Positions 1-7,734 are shown, numbered from the stretch's first letter. The stretch is DNA of 10,292 bases from Nitrospiraceae bacterium (GCA_020354155.1 CP070644.1:509082-519373), one strand, 5' to 3'. A program made the numbers and translations. Notes: generated by a model not told the origin, from the sequence alone.

Positions 1-45
1 AAAATTTGGTTAAAACACAATGAGTTCAACGATTTTGTCGTCTGA
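1..45 (+). CDS. C-terminal end of an upstream gene (partial)
   Basis: Reading from base 1 gives KIWLKHNEFNDFVV followed by TGA at 43-45, which looks like an ordinary protein C-terminus. The other two plus frames hit stops earlier (11-13 and 19-21). The gap to the next start at 71 is only 25 bp, as expected inside an operon. Too little is visible to name a family. From its position it is probably another glycan-biosynthesis gene, which is inference only. Confidence 0.4.
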   Translation, partial: KIWLKHNEFNDFVV

Positions 46-70
46 ATGGTCAGGAGCTGAGGCCTAAAAA

Positions 71-934
71 ATGAAAGTAAGCGGGTTCACTTTTCTGAGA
101 AATGCCCAGATGCTTGGGTATCCCTTTATTGCATCAATTCAGTCTATTCTTCCCATTGTTGATGAGTTTGTCATTTCCCTTGGTCCCTGCGAGGACGAGA
201 CAGAAAAAATGATTCAGGATATTGGGGATGACAGGATCAGAATTATCCATACACAGTGGAACGAAAATATGCAGACAAGGGGTTTTGTCTATGGTCAGCA
301 GAAAAGCATAGCCCTCTTTAATTGCACCGGCGACTGGGCCTTTTACCTCGAAGGCGATGAAGTTATCCATGAAGATGATGTATCGAATATCAGGACTGCA
401 ATGGAAAACAACTTGCATGACAAGAATGTCGAGGCCCTGGTATTTGATTTTATACATTTTTACGGGAACAGAAACACCTATGCATGGTCACCGGCCTGGT
501 ATAGACGGGAAGCCAGAATTATAAGGAACAATGTGAGAAGTTTTGCAGTGGACGGGCTTTACTTTCTTGTTATGGCTCAAAACAGAAAGGCTCGATATCC
601 CAGAGCAGCTCTTGCAAATGCGAGGATTTTTCACTATGGATGGGTAAGGAATGAAAGGCAGATGAATCTCAAGATTGAGCATGTGGGTAAGTATTGGGAG
701 TCGGCGATAACTGCGGAAATAAATTATGCTGATGTTGACGGGGCGATTTTAAAAGAGTTTCGCGGGACCCATCCCAAGGTAGTACACAACTGGTTTCCTG
801 CCTCAGAGGGGGTGTTTAAAGCAGACCCTCACCATACCTTGACCTCCAGAGAGCGCAAGCACAGGATAAGTTTAATGATTGAGAAACTGCTGGGGATTGA
901 TCTTACCAAGAAACATTACAAACTTGTCAAGTAA
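71..934 (+). CDS. GT2-like glycosyltransferase
   Basis: A 287-residue cytoplasmic protein resembling family-2 (GT-A fold) glycosyltransferases, which move a sugar from a nucleotide-sugar donor to a glycan acceptor. The N-terminus (MKVSGFTFLRNA) is the usual first beta strand. It is followed by a 'VDEFVISLGPCEDET' segment matching the strand/acidic-turn region of GT2 enzymes. The stretch at residues 88-97 (GDWAFYLEGDE, with E94-G95-D96-E97) sits where the metal-binding DxD motif belongs; the first position is Glu, as in some GT2 subfamilies. No membrane segment is evident. The start is supported by TGAGG at 58-62, 8 nt upstream. It precedes the fucosyltransferase-like gene on the same strand with a 60-bp gap, so the two are probably cotranscribed. 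Acceptor and donor sugars cannot be read from sequence; a lipopolysaccharide or other surface-glycan role is inferred from the neighbours. Confidence 0.75.
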   Translation: MKVSGFTFLRNAQMLGYPFIASIQSILPIVDEFVISLGPCEDETEKMIQDIGDDRIRIIHTQWNENMQTRGFVYGQQKSIALFNCTGDWAFYLEGDEVIHEDDVSNIRTAMENNLHDKNVEALVFDFIHFYGNRNTYAWSPAWYRREARIIRNNVRSFAVDGLYFLVMAQNRKARYPRAALANARIFHYGWVRNERQMNLKIEHVGKYWESAITAEINYADVDGAILKEFRGTHPKVVHNWFPASEGVFKADPHHTLTSRERKHRISLMIEKLLGIDLTKKHYKLVK

Positions 935-994
935 TTTGTTTCTGGCGAAAACCCTTCATGAACACAAACAGACATGATGAAGGATAATAAAAAA

Positions 995-1918
995 ATGCTC
1001 TTTATTGTCAAACGCTTCGGCCGCCTGGCGAACAGGATTGTCCTTTTTGCCAATGTCATTGCCTTTGCCGAAGAGAAGGGGTATCAGGTTGTTAATGTAT
1101 CCTTTCACAGTTATGCACATTTCTTTGAGGGGACTGATGATACATTGCTCTGTGCCTACCCCAGGAAGAAATGCCCTCTTGATCTCTTTGGTCTTCGAAG
1201 TGTCATCTACCGATGGATCAGGAAAAGCCGCATTCTTTATCAGGCAACATACATGCTGAGCAAGCTTTTAATAAGCCTTGGGCTGTCTGGTACATTTCTG
1301 ACATTCATAACCGATACTGCTCAAGAACAGCCCATCCTGTTCTCTTCACCTGCTATGGAGGAGAAGATTGAAAAAGCAAAGATTGTTCTCCTCAGCGGCT
1401 GGACAGTTCGCGATAGCGGGAATGTTGAAAAACACGCAGAGAAGATCAGGGCCTTTTTCACTCCCATAAAGAAATATGCTGATGCAATAGAGGCCAGAAT
1501 GGATGAATTCAAAGAGGGTTGTGACCTCCTCGTTGGCGTCCATATCAGACAGGGTGATTACAGGAACTGGCTGGGCGGGAGCTATTATTACTCCCTTGAG
1601 CAGTATGTACAGCGTATGCACGGCATTCAGGATCTGTATGACGGAAGGCGCATTAAATTTCTTCTCTGTTCCGACAGTGAGGTAAGAGGTGAGAAATTTC
1701 CTGGCCTCACAGTTGCTGAAAGTAAGGGCACACCCCTTGAGGACCTGTACAGCCTTGCCCGCTGCGACATGATCATGGGACCGCCAAGCACCTTTTCCCA
1801 GTGGGCCTCATTTTACGGGAATGTACCCTTGTGGCATGTGACAGATCCCGATCAGTCAGTCAAGAAGGAAAACTTTACTATAAGTTCGATTGGTTATATC
1901 CCTGGCCATGATAAATGA
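995..1918 (+). CDS. fucosyltransferase-like glycosyltransferase (GT11/O-FucT superfamily)
   Basis: Predicted to transfer a sugar, probably fucose from GDP-fucose, onto a surface glycan. The N-terminal 'FGRLANRIVLFANVIAFAEEKG' region corresponds to the GxGN...A.A.A.. start of GT11 alpha-1,2-fucosyltransferases, here with RLAN in place of GLGN. Residues 183-189 (HIRQGDY) are the HxRxGDY donor-site motif shared by alpha-1,2- and alpha-1,6-fucosyltransferases. Near the C-terminus 'DLYSLARCDMIMGPPSTFSQW' matches the conserved segment in which the family usually has an SxSxFSxW element. At 307 residues the length fits the family. I chose ATG 995 because AAGGA at 980-984 lies 10 nt upstream; the in-frame ATGs at 974 and 977 would add seven or six residues and have no visible Shine-Dalgarno. 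Fucose specificity is inferred from the motif; other hexoses are possible. Confidence 0.78.
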   Translation: MLFIVKRFGRLANRIVLFANVIAFAEEKGYQVVNVSFHSYAHFFEGTDDTLLCAYPRKKCPLDLFGLRSVIYRWIRKSRILYQATYMLSKLLISLGLSGTFLTFITDTAQEQPILFSSPAMEEKIEKAKIVLLSGWTVRDSGNVEKHAEKIRAFFTPIKKYADAIEARMDEFKEGCDLLVGVHIRQGDYRNWLGGSYYYSLEQYVQRMHGIQDLYDGRRIKFLLCSDSEVRGEKFPGLTVAESKGTPLEDLYSLARCDMIMGPPSTFSQWASFYGNVPLWHVTDPDQSVKKENFTISSIGYIPGHDK

Positions 1919-1953
1919 CGGATCTCTGTAACCACATCGGCTAATCCTTTTGC

Positions 1954-2796
1954 TTACATAATCTCGTTAAATGCTTTGTGGTGAGCACCACTGAAAGTAA
2001 GGGTGTTTAACTCATTTTCTTTCTCAAAGAGAACAAAGATGCCCTGATCCAGCAGCACCTTAGGGTTTATATTTATTTTCAGTTGCTCTTTGAAGATCTC
2101 CCTGCCCACATCATTGTGTTTTTTCAGGGTCTTAAAATACGTTATATATGATGACAAGACAATAAAGGGATAGAAAAGAGGAAATAACAGGAGAGAGGTC
2201 TTGCTGAGTCTCATAAAGTTGATTTTACTTATTTTAAAACCTGCAAGTTTTGCAAGAATCCTTAATCGCTGAATACCGGTTAAAAAAATGTGACCATGAT
2301 ATATCTCCCCCGTTCCAGATTCCTGGGACATCCATATACTCTCAATTTCATTGGGCGGCATGAATTTATTGAAGTATTCACTTTCAAAGAGCAGGTAGCT
2401 TAATTTTGACTTAAGGTTTGAGTAGCTTGGTGTAGTGATAAGAAGCCTGCCGCCTTTTTTTAACACCCGGTTCAATTCTTTCAGTACCTTAAGCTGATCA
2501 CTGAAATGCTCCATGCCTTCCTGGCAAATAACAAAATCAGCATATGAATCAATTCTCGGTATATTCTCAAGAATGTTGGCACGCTCACAGTGAACAGTAT
2601 CGAGCATGAAATATTCCGGAAACAGATCAAATGCCTCAACTTTGCATCCCAGTTCCTGCAGAATCTCGGTAGTAGCGCCATTGCCGGCAGGAATATCTAA
2701 AACGATTTTTCCTTTCAATTCCTCTGCAATGGTGGAGAGAAACTTTTTTACATGATATTTTGGACTCTTGGGATTCTGAACAAAATCATCAATCAT
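1954..2796 (-). CDS. class I SAM-dependent methyltransferase
   Basis: A Rossmann-fold methyltransferase. Motif I is VLDIPAGNG at residues 32-40. The acidic residue ending beta-2 is D57 in 'VEAFDLFP'. Beta-4 is 'ADFVICQEGMEHF' (about 86-98), the ICxExxEH pattern seen in many small-molecule and sugar methyltransferases. 'LKKGGRLLITTP' follows at about 112-123. A strongly hydrophobic stretch at about 202-221 (LLLFPLFYPFIVLSSY) could anchor it to the membrane, where lipid-linked glycans are made. I start at ATG 2796 because AAGGA lies 10 nt upstream of it. The longer reading from 2838 would overlap the preceding gene and adds 14 residues unlike a methyltransferase N-terminus. It is the third gene of the minus-strand unit, 13 bp after the GT4 stop. 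A likely role is methylation of a sugar on the glycan, possibly as a cap, but the substrate is unknown. Confidence 0.8.
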   Translation of the reverse strand: MIDDFVQNPKSPKYHVKKFLSTIAEELKGKIVLDIPAGNGATTEILQELGCKVEAFDLFPEYFMLDTVHCERANILENIPRIDSYADFVICQEGMEHFSDQLKVLKELNRVLKKGGRLLITTPSYSNLKSKLSYLLFESEYFNKFMPPNEIESIWMSQESGTGEIYHGHIFLTGIQRLRILAKLAGFKISKINFMRLSKTSLLLFPLFYPFIVLSSYITYFKTLKKHNDVGREIFKEQLKININPKVLLDQGIFVLFEKENELNTLTFSGAHHKAFNEIM

Positions 2797-2809
2797 TTTA
2801 CTTTGATCC

Positions 2810-3865
2810 TTACATCGCCATGACCTGCTGATAAACATGCAGGTGTTTCTCTATACAGGTATCCCAGGTAAACTGTTTAACATGATCGGCAATCTTTGCT
2901 TTATACTCTTCCTGATTGTTTCTGAAAAGGCTTAGCCCCTTCATCACAACCTCTGCCATGGAATCTCTCTCGAATGAATCAAAGAAGAAGGCGGCATCAC
3001 CCCCTATTTCCGGCAGACTTGTTTCCCTGCTCAGGAACACTGGTTTGTTGTTCATCAGTGCCTCCACTGCCGGCAACCCAAACCCTTCTGCAAGGGACGG
3101 AAAGAGAAAGGCCCGGCAGTTTGCATAGAGCCAGTTCCTTTCATCGTCAGTCACTTTACCGGGCATGATAATCCGTTCTTCCAGACCCAGTTCCTTGATC
3201 TGCTTCGTTATGTCCTGGGCATAGCTGCTGTTTTTATTGCCGGCAATTACCAGATGGTAATCAGGGAATTTTTCCATCAAAGGTATCAGAACATGAAAAT
3301 TCTTTTTTCTGTCAACGACACCGATGGAGAAGAAAAATCTATCCTCTTTCATCCAGTGAGGCCGTGTGACCGATGCTTTGTTGCTGAGCGTAACGCCGAT
3401 ATGGATAACATGAGTGGGAGTTTCTGAGAAATCAAGGTGTTCTGAGGCAATGTTTTTTGTGTATGCTGAACTGAAAATAACCGCGCATGCTTTCTTTATA
3501 TTGCATTGAAGTCTGTTCAGATATTTATTTGCCTTCCTGGTACCTTTTTCAATCAGGAAATTTAAATCATGGACAGTTAAAACCAGTTTTGTCCGGGGGC
3601 CAGGCAAAAAGGACGGAAATTGATGGAGGCTGTGCCAGATATCGTATTTCCTGTTCAGGAAGGGCAAATATCTTTTCTGGAAATTTGCATCAACACAATG
3701 AAAGTCTCCGCTGATCATTTCCCTGTTTATTTTCGGGCACAAGAAATGTATGTTGAAATTGCGCGGTTTACGGTCAAGCAGCTCATTGGCATAATTACGG
3801 GAAAACTGGCCGAGCCCGGAATAGAGGTCCCTGATTTTATAAAGATCGATGAGGACCTCTTTCAT
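2810..3865 (-). CDS. GT4-family glycosyltransferase
   Basis: A 351-residue GT-B fold retaining glycosyltransferase of family GT4 (glycosyl transferases group 1). The N-terminal half has the glycine-rich acceptor-side loop 'YSGLGQFSR' (residues 15-23) and 'VLTVHDLNFL' (95-104). The C-terminal donor domain begins near residue 176. It has 'IGVVDRKKN' (181-189), where the conserved basic residue contacts the nucleotide diphosphate, and the signature EGFGLPAVE (260-268), the EX7E motif of this family. 'PSLAEG' and 'SLPEIGGDAAFFFD' are also typical. No membrane segment is visible. Its start overlaps the stop of the WaaE-like gene as ATGA, so the two are almost certainly translationally coupled. It probably adds a hexose or heptose to the growing core or O-chain; the sugar cannot be assigned. 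Confidence 0.88.
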   Translation of the reverse strand: MKEVLIDLYKIRDLYSGLGQFSRNYANELLDRKPRNFNIHFLCPKINREMISGDFHCVDANFQKRYLPFLNRKYDIWHSLHQFPSFLPGPRTKLVLTVHDLNFLIEKGTRKANKYLNRLQCNIKKACAVIFSSAYTKNIASEHLDFSETPTHVIHIGVTLSNKASVTRPHWMKEDRFFFSIGVVDRKKNFHVLIPLMEKFPDYHLVIAGNKNSSYAQDITKQIKELGLEERIIMPGKVTDDERNWLYANCRAFLFPSLAEGFGLPAVEALMNNKPVFLSRETSLPEIGGDAAFFFDSFERDSMAEVVMKGLSLFRNNQEEYKAKIADHVKQFTWDTCIEKHLHVYQQVMAM

Positions 3866-4623
3866 GATTCTTCTTTCTTCTGCAGTTCAAGAAGCTTCGC
3901 GTACTTCAGAAAAGTAGCATGAGAGGATATGACACAAATAATAAACCCGAAATAGCCGTCAAGAAATCCCGCCTTGAAAAAGTAATCCCGGATAAACTTC
4001 CAGCAAGGGAAAAGAATAATTTTGACGATGTTCGATGACGTACCTTTTCTGAATGCATGCAGCGCCCCTGCATCAGTGAATCGGTTTGCCTGTTCAATAT
4101 GCTGGGAAACGGAATAGTACGAATAATGGTAGAGATCTCCTGCCAGTGTTTCAACGGTACAGGCAGGGTCTAAAAGGACCTGCTCATGTATCAGTCCTTC
4201 CCACCTTCCCTGATCTCTATGCCAGATGCGTACTTTTTCATCAGGATACCATCCGCAGTGCCTGATCCAGGTTCCGCAATAGTTGGTCAATCTCCTGACC
4301 TCATAGGCCTTTCGCGGTGAGTCCTCTGACTTAATTCTGGCTATTTCTTTTTTTAATGTATCAGAGACTTCTTCATCTGCATCAATGGAAAACAGCAGAT
4401 CATGGGATGCCAGACTGTTTGCGTAATTTTTTGACTCAGCATATCCAAGCCATTCCTTTTCCTGGAACTTAACATCGTAGGCAGCGCAAATCTCCTTCGT
4501 ACCATCCTCTGAGCAGGAATCAAGGATTATGATTTCATCAGCAATATCTTTCACTGAATCAAGACAGCGAGCAATATTTCTTTCTTCATTTTTCGTAATG
4601 ATAACAACTGATAACTTGGCCAT
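3862..4623 (-). CDS. WaaE/KdtX-like GT2 glycosyltransferase of LPS core
   Basis: A family-2 glycosyltransferase of 253 residues, the usual size for WaaE/KdtX proteins, which add beta-linked glucose to heptose of the lipopolysaccharide inner core. The start 'LSVVIITKNEERNIARCLDSV' is the classic GT2 entry strand. 'IIILDSCSEDGT' (about 31-42) is the nucleotide-binding acidic segment and 'SIDADEE' (about 79-85) holds the metal-binding DxD. 'GTWIRHCGWYPDEKVRIW' followed by 'WEGLIHEQV' are characteristic of the KdtX/WaaE subgroup. The C-terminus has hydrophobic stretches (LFPCWKFIRDYFF; GYFGFIICVISSHATF) that could associate with the inner membrane. It is first in the minus-strand unit and overlaps the GT4 gene by 4 bp. 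A perfect extended -10 lies 61-69 bp upstream. The subgroup call is firm; the exact linkage is not. Confidence 0.87.
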   Translation of the reverse strand: MAKLSVVIITKNEERNIARCLDSVKDIADEIIILDSCSEDGTKEICAAYDVKFQEKEWLGYAESKNYANSLASHDLLFSIDADEEVSDTLKKEIARIKSEDSPRKAYEVRRLTNYCGTWIRHCGWYPDEKVRIWHRDQGRWEGLIHEQVLLDPACTVETLAGDLYHYSYYSVSQHIEQANRFTDAGALHAFRKGTSSNIVKIILFPCWKFIRDYFFKAGFLDGYFGFIICVISSHATFLKYAKLLELQKKEES

Positions 4624-4676
4624 TCTGTTCTGTTTCCGGGCAGTGCCGTATTATTCTACATATAGAAAATAGATAT

Positions 4677-4693
4677 GTGTTACATTATAACAC
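4677..4693. promoter_or_regulatory. palindrome GTGTTA-N5-TAACAC in the divergent promoter region
   Basis: Perfect 6-bp inverted arms (4677-4682 and 4688-4693) flank CATTA, midway between the divergent WaaE-like gene and the msbA-like gene. It overlaps the minus-strand extended -10, which is where a repressor operator would act. A second palindrome, TTCTA-N4-TAGAA at 4654-4667, has its centre about 24 bp away. The regulator is unknown, and short AT-rich palindromes can arise by chance. Confidence 0.3.
4684..4692 (-). promoter_or_regulatory. extended -10 promoter element for the minus-strand glycan genes
   Basis: Read on the minus strand these bases are TGTTATAAT, an exact TGnTATAAT extended -10. 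Initiation would fall near 4677, giving a leader of roughly 54 nt before the ATG at 4623. No convincing -35 lies 17 bp upstream, which is tolerable for extended -10 promoters. It is embedded in the palindrome at 4677-4693. Confidence 0.45.
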
Positions 4694-4760
4694 TTCAAAA
4701 TAGTGCAGTAGATCGTTATTATCAGGAAGGAATGTCAGGTCAGGCGTTATAAGAGCAGAG

Positions 4761-6533
4761 ATGGATTTAGAAACAATTTTTGCAGAGAGCAATGCCGACA
4801 CTTCACGGAGCGACGTTGCAGTATTCTGGCAGCTGGTCAAGCCCCATACAAACAGGTTAATAACTGCAGTGCTCTGCAGTCTTGTCCTCTCAGGCATCAA
4901 CGGCGCCATTGCGTGGTTTATCAAGCCGGTCCTTGATTCGATCTTTATCAATAAATCCCTTTCATTTCTTCTGTTCCTGCCCTTCGGCATTGTCTTCCTT
5001 TTTCTTGCCAGAGGCCTTTTTACCTATTTAACCAATTACCTCATGAATTCAATTGGAGCAAAGCTGGTTAAGTCCTTGAGAGAAGACATCTATAATAAAC
5101 TGCTGTTCCTGCCCCAGTCTTTTTATGGAAAAACAGCAAGCGGGTCTATCGTGTCAAAAGTCTTCAACGATATTGAGATCCTGCAGCTCACCGTTGCCAA
5201 TACGATAAAGGATTTCTTTGTCTCAGGGGGCACGGTTATTATCCTTGCTGCTGTGGCATTGCTGAGGAGATGGGACCTGGCCCTCCTGTCATTTATCGTG
5301 ATTCCCCTCATTGCCTACAGTATAGCCAAATTGGGGGTCCGGATGCGGTCCACGAGCAAAACAACGAGACAGCTTATTTCAAAAGTAACCGTTTTCCTTC
5401 ATGAGAGTCTGCAGGGAATGAAGATTATCAAGGCCTTTACCATGGAGGAAAAGATGGGTTCCCGCTATGAAAAAGCCCTGTCAGATCATTACAGGAATGT
5501 CATGAGAGAGATTCGTATAAAGGAACTCTCCGTACTGCTGGCCGAGGTACTCGGAGGAGTCGGGGTGGCAATAATTATTTATTATGGCGGAAATCTTGTT
5601 ATCTCAGAAAAGATTTCACCCGGGGCCCTGTTCTCTTTTATCGCGGCCCTCTTGATGATCTATACCCCGCTGAAAAGACTGAGCAGGGTAAACAATAATT
5701 TTCAGCAGGGCCGCACTATTATTGAACGGATCAAGGACATCATTATGGTTGAACCTGAGCCAGGGGCGGGCATTGAGAAAGACGTTCAGGGCAATATAGT
5801 GTTCGAGGATGTGTCTTTTCGGTACCCGTTATCCAAAGATTGCGCGATCAGAAATCTGAATTTCAAAATCAGGCAGGGGGAGCTGATCGCCATCGTGGGA
5901 CACAGCGGTGCAGGCAAGAGCACCCTCGTTGATCTTGTGGCCGGTTTCTGGTATCCCGATGAGGGGAATCTGCTCATTGATGATATCAATATCAAAGACC
6001 TTTCACTGCAGTCATTGAGGAGGAATATAGGACTGGTAACCCAGGATGTTATTCTTTTTAATGACACGATCAGGGAAAACATTCTTCTGGGGCAGCCGAA
6101 GGCAACAGATGGGGAAATTATAGAAGCTGCAAAAGCAGCGTATGCCCATGAATTTATCACTGCCATGCCGAAAGGCTATGAAACAGTTATAGGTGAACGG
6201 GGGACAAAGCTCTCCGGCGGGCAGAAGCAGAGACTCACGATTGCCCGGGCTATCCTGAAGAACCCGAATATCCTGATCTTTGATGAGGCCACGTCATCAC
6301 TTGATACTGATTCAGAGACAAAGATCCAGAAGGCCATTGAGAACATTATTCCCGGCAGGACAACGATCATTATTGCCCACAGACTTTCGACAATCAGGAA
6401 GGCGGACCGCATAGCAGTTATCGACAGGGGCAGAATTATTCAGTCAGGCAGGCATGATGAGCTTCTGAAGCAGGACGGCATCTACCGCGAGCTTTACCAT
6501 ATGCAGTTTGGGCTCAAGGGCAGCAATACTTAA
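4761..6533 (+). CDS. msbA: MsbA-like lipid A/LPS ABC exporter
   Basis: A 590-residue half-transporter with fused membrane and ATPase domains, the MsbA architecture and length. It would act as a homodimer in the inner membrane, flipping lipid A-core or a similar lipid-linked glycan to the periplasmic face. Hydrophobic helices fill residues 33-310, with a typical 'FYGKTASGSIVSKVFND' coupling region near 121-137. The nucleotide-binding domain is complete: Walker A GHSGAGKST (380-388), Q-loop Q428, signature LSGGQ (484-488), Walker B ILIFDE ending at catalytic E509, and switch H540 in 'IIIAHRLST'. ATG 4761 is the first possible start after an in-frame TAA at 4749; AAGAG at 4750-4754 is a modest ribosome site. 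The gene is divergent from the glycosyltransferases. Other lipid-exporting ABCB-type half-transporters look alike, so substrate is inferred from family and context. Confidence 0.85.
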   Translation: MDLETIFAESNADTSRSDVAVFWQLVKPHTNRLITAVLCSLVLSGINGAIAWFIKPVLDSIFINKSLSFLLFLPFGIVFLFLARGLFTYLTNYLMNSIGAKLVKSLREDIYNKLLFLPQSFYGKTASGSIVSKVFNDIEILQLTVANTIKDFFVSGGTVIILAAVALLRRWDLALLSFIVIPLIAYSIAKLGVRMRSTSKTTRQLISKVTVFLHESLQGMKIIKAFTMEEKMGSRYEKALSDHYRNVMREIRIKELSVLLAEVLGGVGVAIIIYYGGNLVISEKISPGALFSFIAALLMIYTPLKRLSRVNNNFQQGRTIIERIKDIIMVEPEPGAGIEKDVQGNIVFEDVSFRYPLSKDCAIRNLNFKIRQGELIAIVGHSGAGKSTLVDLVAGFWYPDEGNLLIDDINIKDLSLQSLRRNIGLVTQDVILFNDTIRENILLGQPKATDGEIIEAAKAAYAHEFITAMPKGYETVIGERGTKLSGGQKQRLTIARAILKNPNILIFDEATSSLDTDSETKIQKAIENIIPGRTTIIIAHRLSTIRKADRIAVIDRGRIIQSGRHDELLKQDGIYRELYHMQFGLKGSNT

Positions 6534-7392
6534 GGCTTAATAATTTGTAGATCAGTTTTGCAGCCAGGAAGTCCGGGGCTACATTTCCAGAGGGGCATAA
6601 TTCAACAACGTCAAAGCCAATAACATTTTTACTTTGGATAACTCGTTCCAGCAGGCTCATAACATCATACCAGCCCAGTCCGCCCGGCTCGGGTGTTCCC
6701 GTAGAAGGCATGATGGAAGGGTCAAAGACGTCAAGATCGATTGTAATATAGACGTTCCGGGTAAGCCGTTTTAAAACTCTGGGAACCCAGTCCCGTGATT
6801 GAACAATCTTCGATGCGTAGAACATATTCTTTTTTTTGACGTTCTTCAGTTCACCGGTATCCATGCTTCGTATTCCTACGGAAACAACGTGATCAGTCAT
6901 TTCCAGTGCCCGCGCCATGACGCAGGCATGGTTGAACTTGCTCCCTTCGTAGCGGTCCCGCATATCTGAGTGGGCATCAAGGTGGAGAATGCTCATGTCT
7001 GCAAAATGCTCTGTATGGGCCTGTATGGCCCCCAGCGCGACAGTATGCTCGCCGCCGAGGGTAATGACAAACTTATCATCGTCTAAAAAGGTTCTGCACT
7101 GTGTATACACACTCTTGACCATCGTTGCAGAAGACTTGGCCTGAAGGCTTTTTGCTGTATGAATGCCCTTTGTGTAGACTTCTGATGCGGTCTCTATATC
7201 ATAGAGCTCCATGTTTCGTGAGGCATTGATTATTGCCCGGGGCCCTTTTGCCGATCCTTTGACCCAGGTGCTTGTCTTATCAAAGGGAACAGGGAGAACA
7301 ACAATAGCAGCGTTCTGGTATTCTGAGTATCGTCCCGGCAGACCTCCGAAATTATTGGGAAGTGCCTTGTTTTTCATAGGGCATATTTGCAT
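6514..7392 (-). CDS. speB: agmatinase-family ureohydrolase
   Basis: A 292-residue member of the arginase/agmatinase/formiminoglutamase family. It is expected to hydrolyse agmatine to putrescine and urea in the cytoplasm for polyamine synthesis. All Mn-binding motifs are present: GGEH with H116, DAHSD (D139, H141, D143), and D219/D221 in 'ITIDLDVFDP'. 'STGTPEPGG' (230-238) is the agmatinase-type signature, and 'FDVVELCP' near 260 carries the conserved acidic residue. The start at 7392 directly follows an in-frame stop, so nothing longer is possible. M6 at 7377 is an alternative; neither has a clear Shine-Dalgarno. The final 20 bp overlap tail-to-tail with the msbA-like gene. No arginine decarboxylase is in the window, so the agmatine source must be elsewhere. 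A related guanidino substrate cannot be excluded. Confidence 0.85.
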   Translation of the reverse strand: MQICPMKNKALPNNFGGLPGRYSEYQNAAIVVLPVPFDKTSTWVKGSAKGPRAIINASRNMELYDIETASEVYTKGIHTAKSLQAKSSATMVKSVYTQCRTFLDDDKFVITLGGEHTVALGAIQAHTEHFADMSILHLDAHSDMRDRYEGSKFNHACVMARALEMTDHVVSVGIRSMDTGELKNVKKKNMFYASKIVQSRDWVPRVLKRLTRNVYITIDLDVFDPSIMPSTGTPEPGGLGWYDVMSLLERVIQSKNVIGFDVVELCPSGNVAPDFLAAKLIYKLLSLKYCCP

Positions 7393-7479
7393 TCAGTATG
7401 AAAGGTTTCCAGTATTATCATTCTCGTACTGACTTCTTTCTCACAATGGTAATCACACTTGTACAATAGAGCATTGATC

Positions 7480-7641
7480 AGCAGGCTCAACCCCTCGAAA
7501 ACATAATGAATCGACGGGATATTGAAATATCGAACCTGATTTTGTCTGATGAAAATATATCTGAGTTACCAAAAATCACAAGCATGGCAGGTATCTCTCC
7601 ATATGGTGTCGTAATTCTGTTTTCTCGTCATTGAGCCTGCT
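7480..7641. repeat. long imperfect inverted repeat (MITE-like or hairpin RNA candidate)
   Basis: The ends are a perfect 11-bp inverted repeat: AGCAGGCTCAA at 7480-7490 and TTGAGCCTGCT at 7631-7641. Complementarity continues inward with small gaps: CG 7496-7497 with 7626-7627; AAAACA 7498-7503 with 7618-7623; AAT 7505-7507 with 7614-7616; CGAC 7512-7515 with 7608-7611; ATAT 7519-7522 with 7601-7604; CCTG 7535-7538 with 7588-7591; and GATTTTG 7538-7544 with the region 7570-7577. Nearly the whole 162 bp can therefore fold on itself. The right end runs straight into TTTTTAAC, so a plus-strand transcript could end there. I see no obvious target-site duplication. It could be a decayed miniature transposable element, a processed long-hairpin RNA, or partly chance. 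Confidence 0.55.
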
Positions 7642-7734
7642 TTTTAACATTTTTTTGATAACCGTGGATGAGAATATAACGTAAAATCCATTGCTTTATC
7701 AAGCAGATTCGGCAGTCATTTGCCGGTTATCGCA

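Noticed and set aside
134..457. 107-codon minus-strand frame
   Set aside because: Antisense to the GT2-like gene, including its acidic motif; composition is that of a shadow frame.
1892..1933. Possible hairpin GGTTA...TAACC between the convergent fucosyltransferase and methyltransferase genes
   Set aside because: The stem is interrupted, lies partly in coding sequence and has no T tract, so I do not call it a terminator.
4685..4990. 101-codon minus-strand frame across the msbA start
   Set aside because: It would run through the divergent promoter region and antisense to the msbA N-terminus; no ribosome site or recognisable protein.
5786..6166. 126-codon open frame on the minus strand
   Set aside because: It lies opposite the conserved ATPase domain of the msbA-like gene and its translation shows no family motif; it is a codon-bias shadow.
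7655..7680. TTGATA and TATAAC as a hisH promoter
   Set aside because: The spacer is only 14 bp; the TTGAAA-N17-TATGAT pair at 7735-7763 is better.
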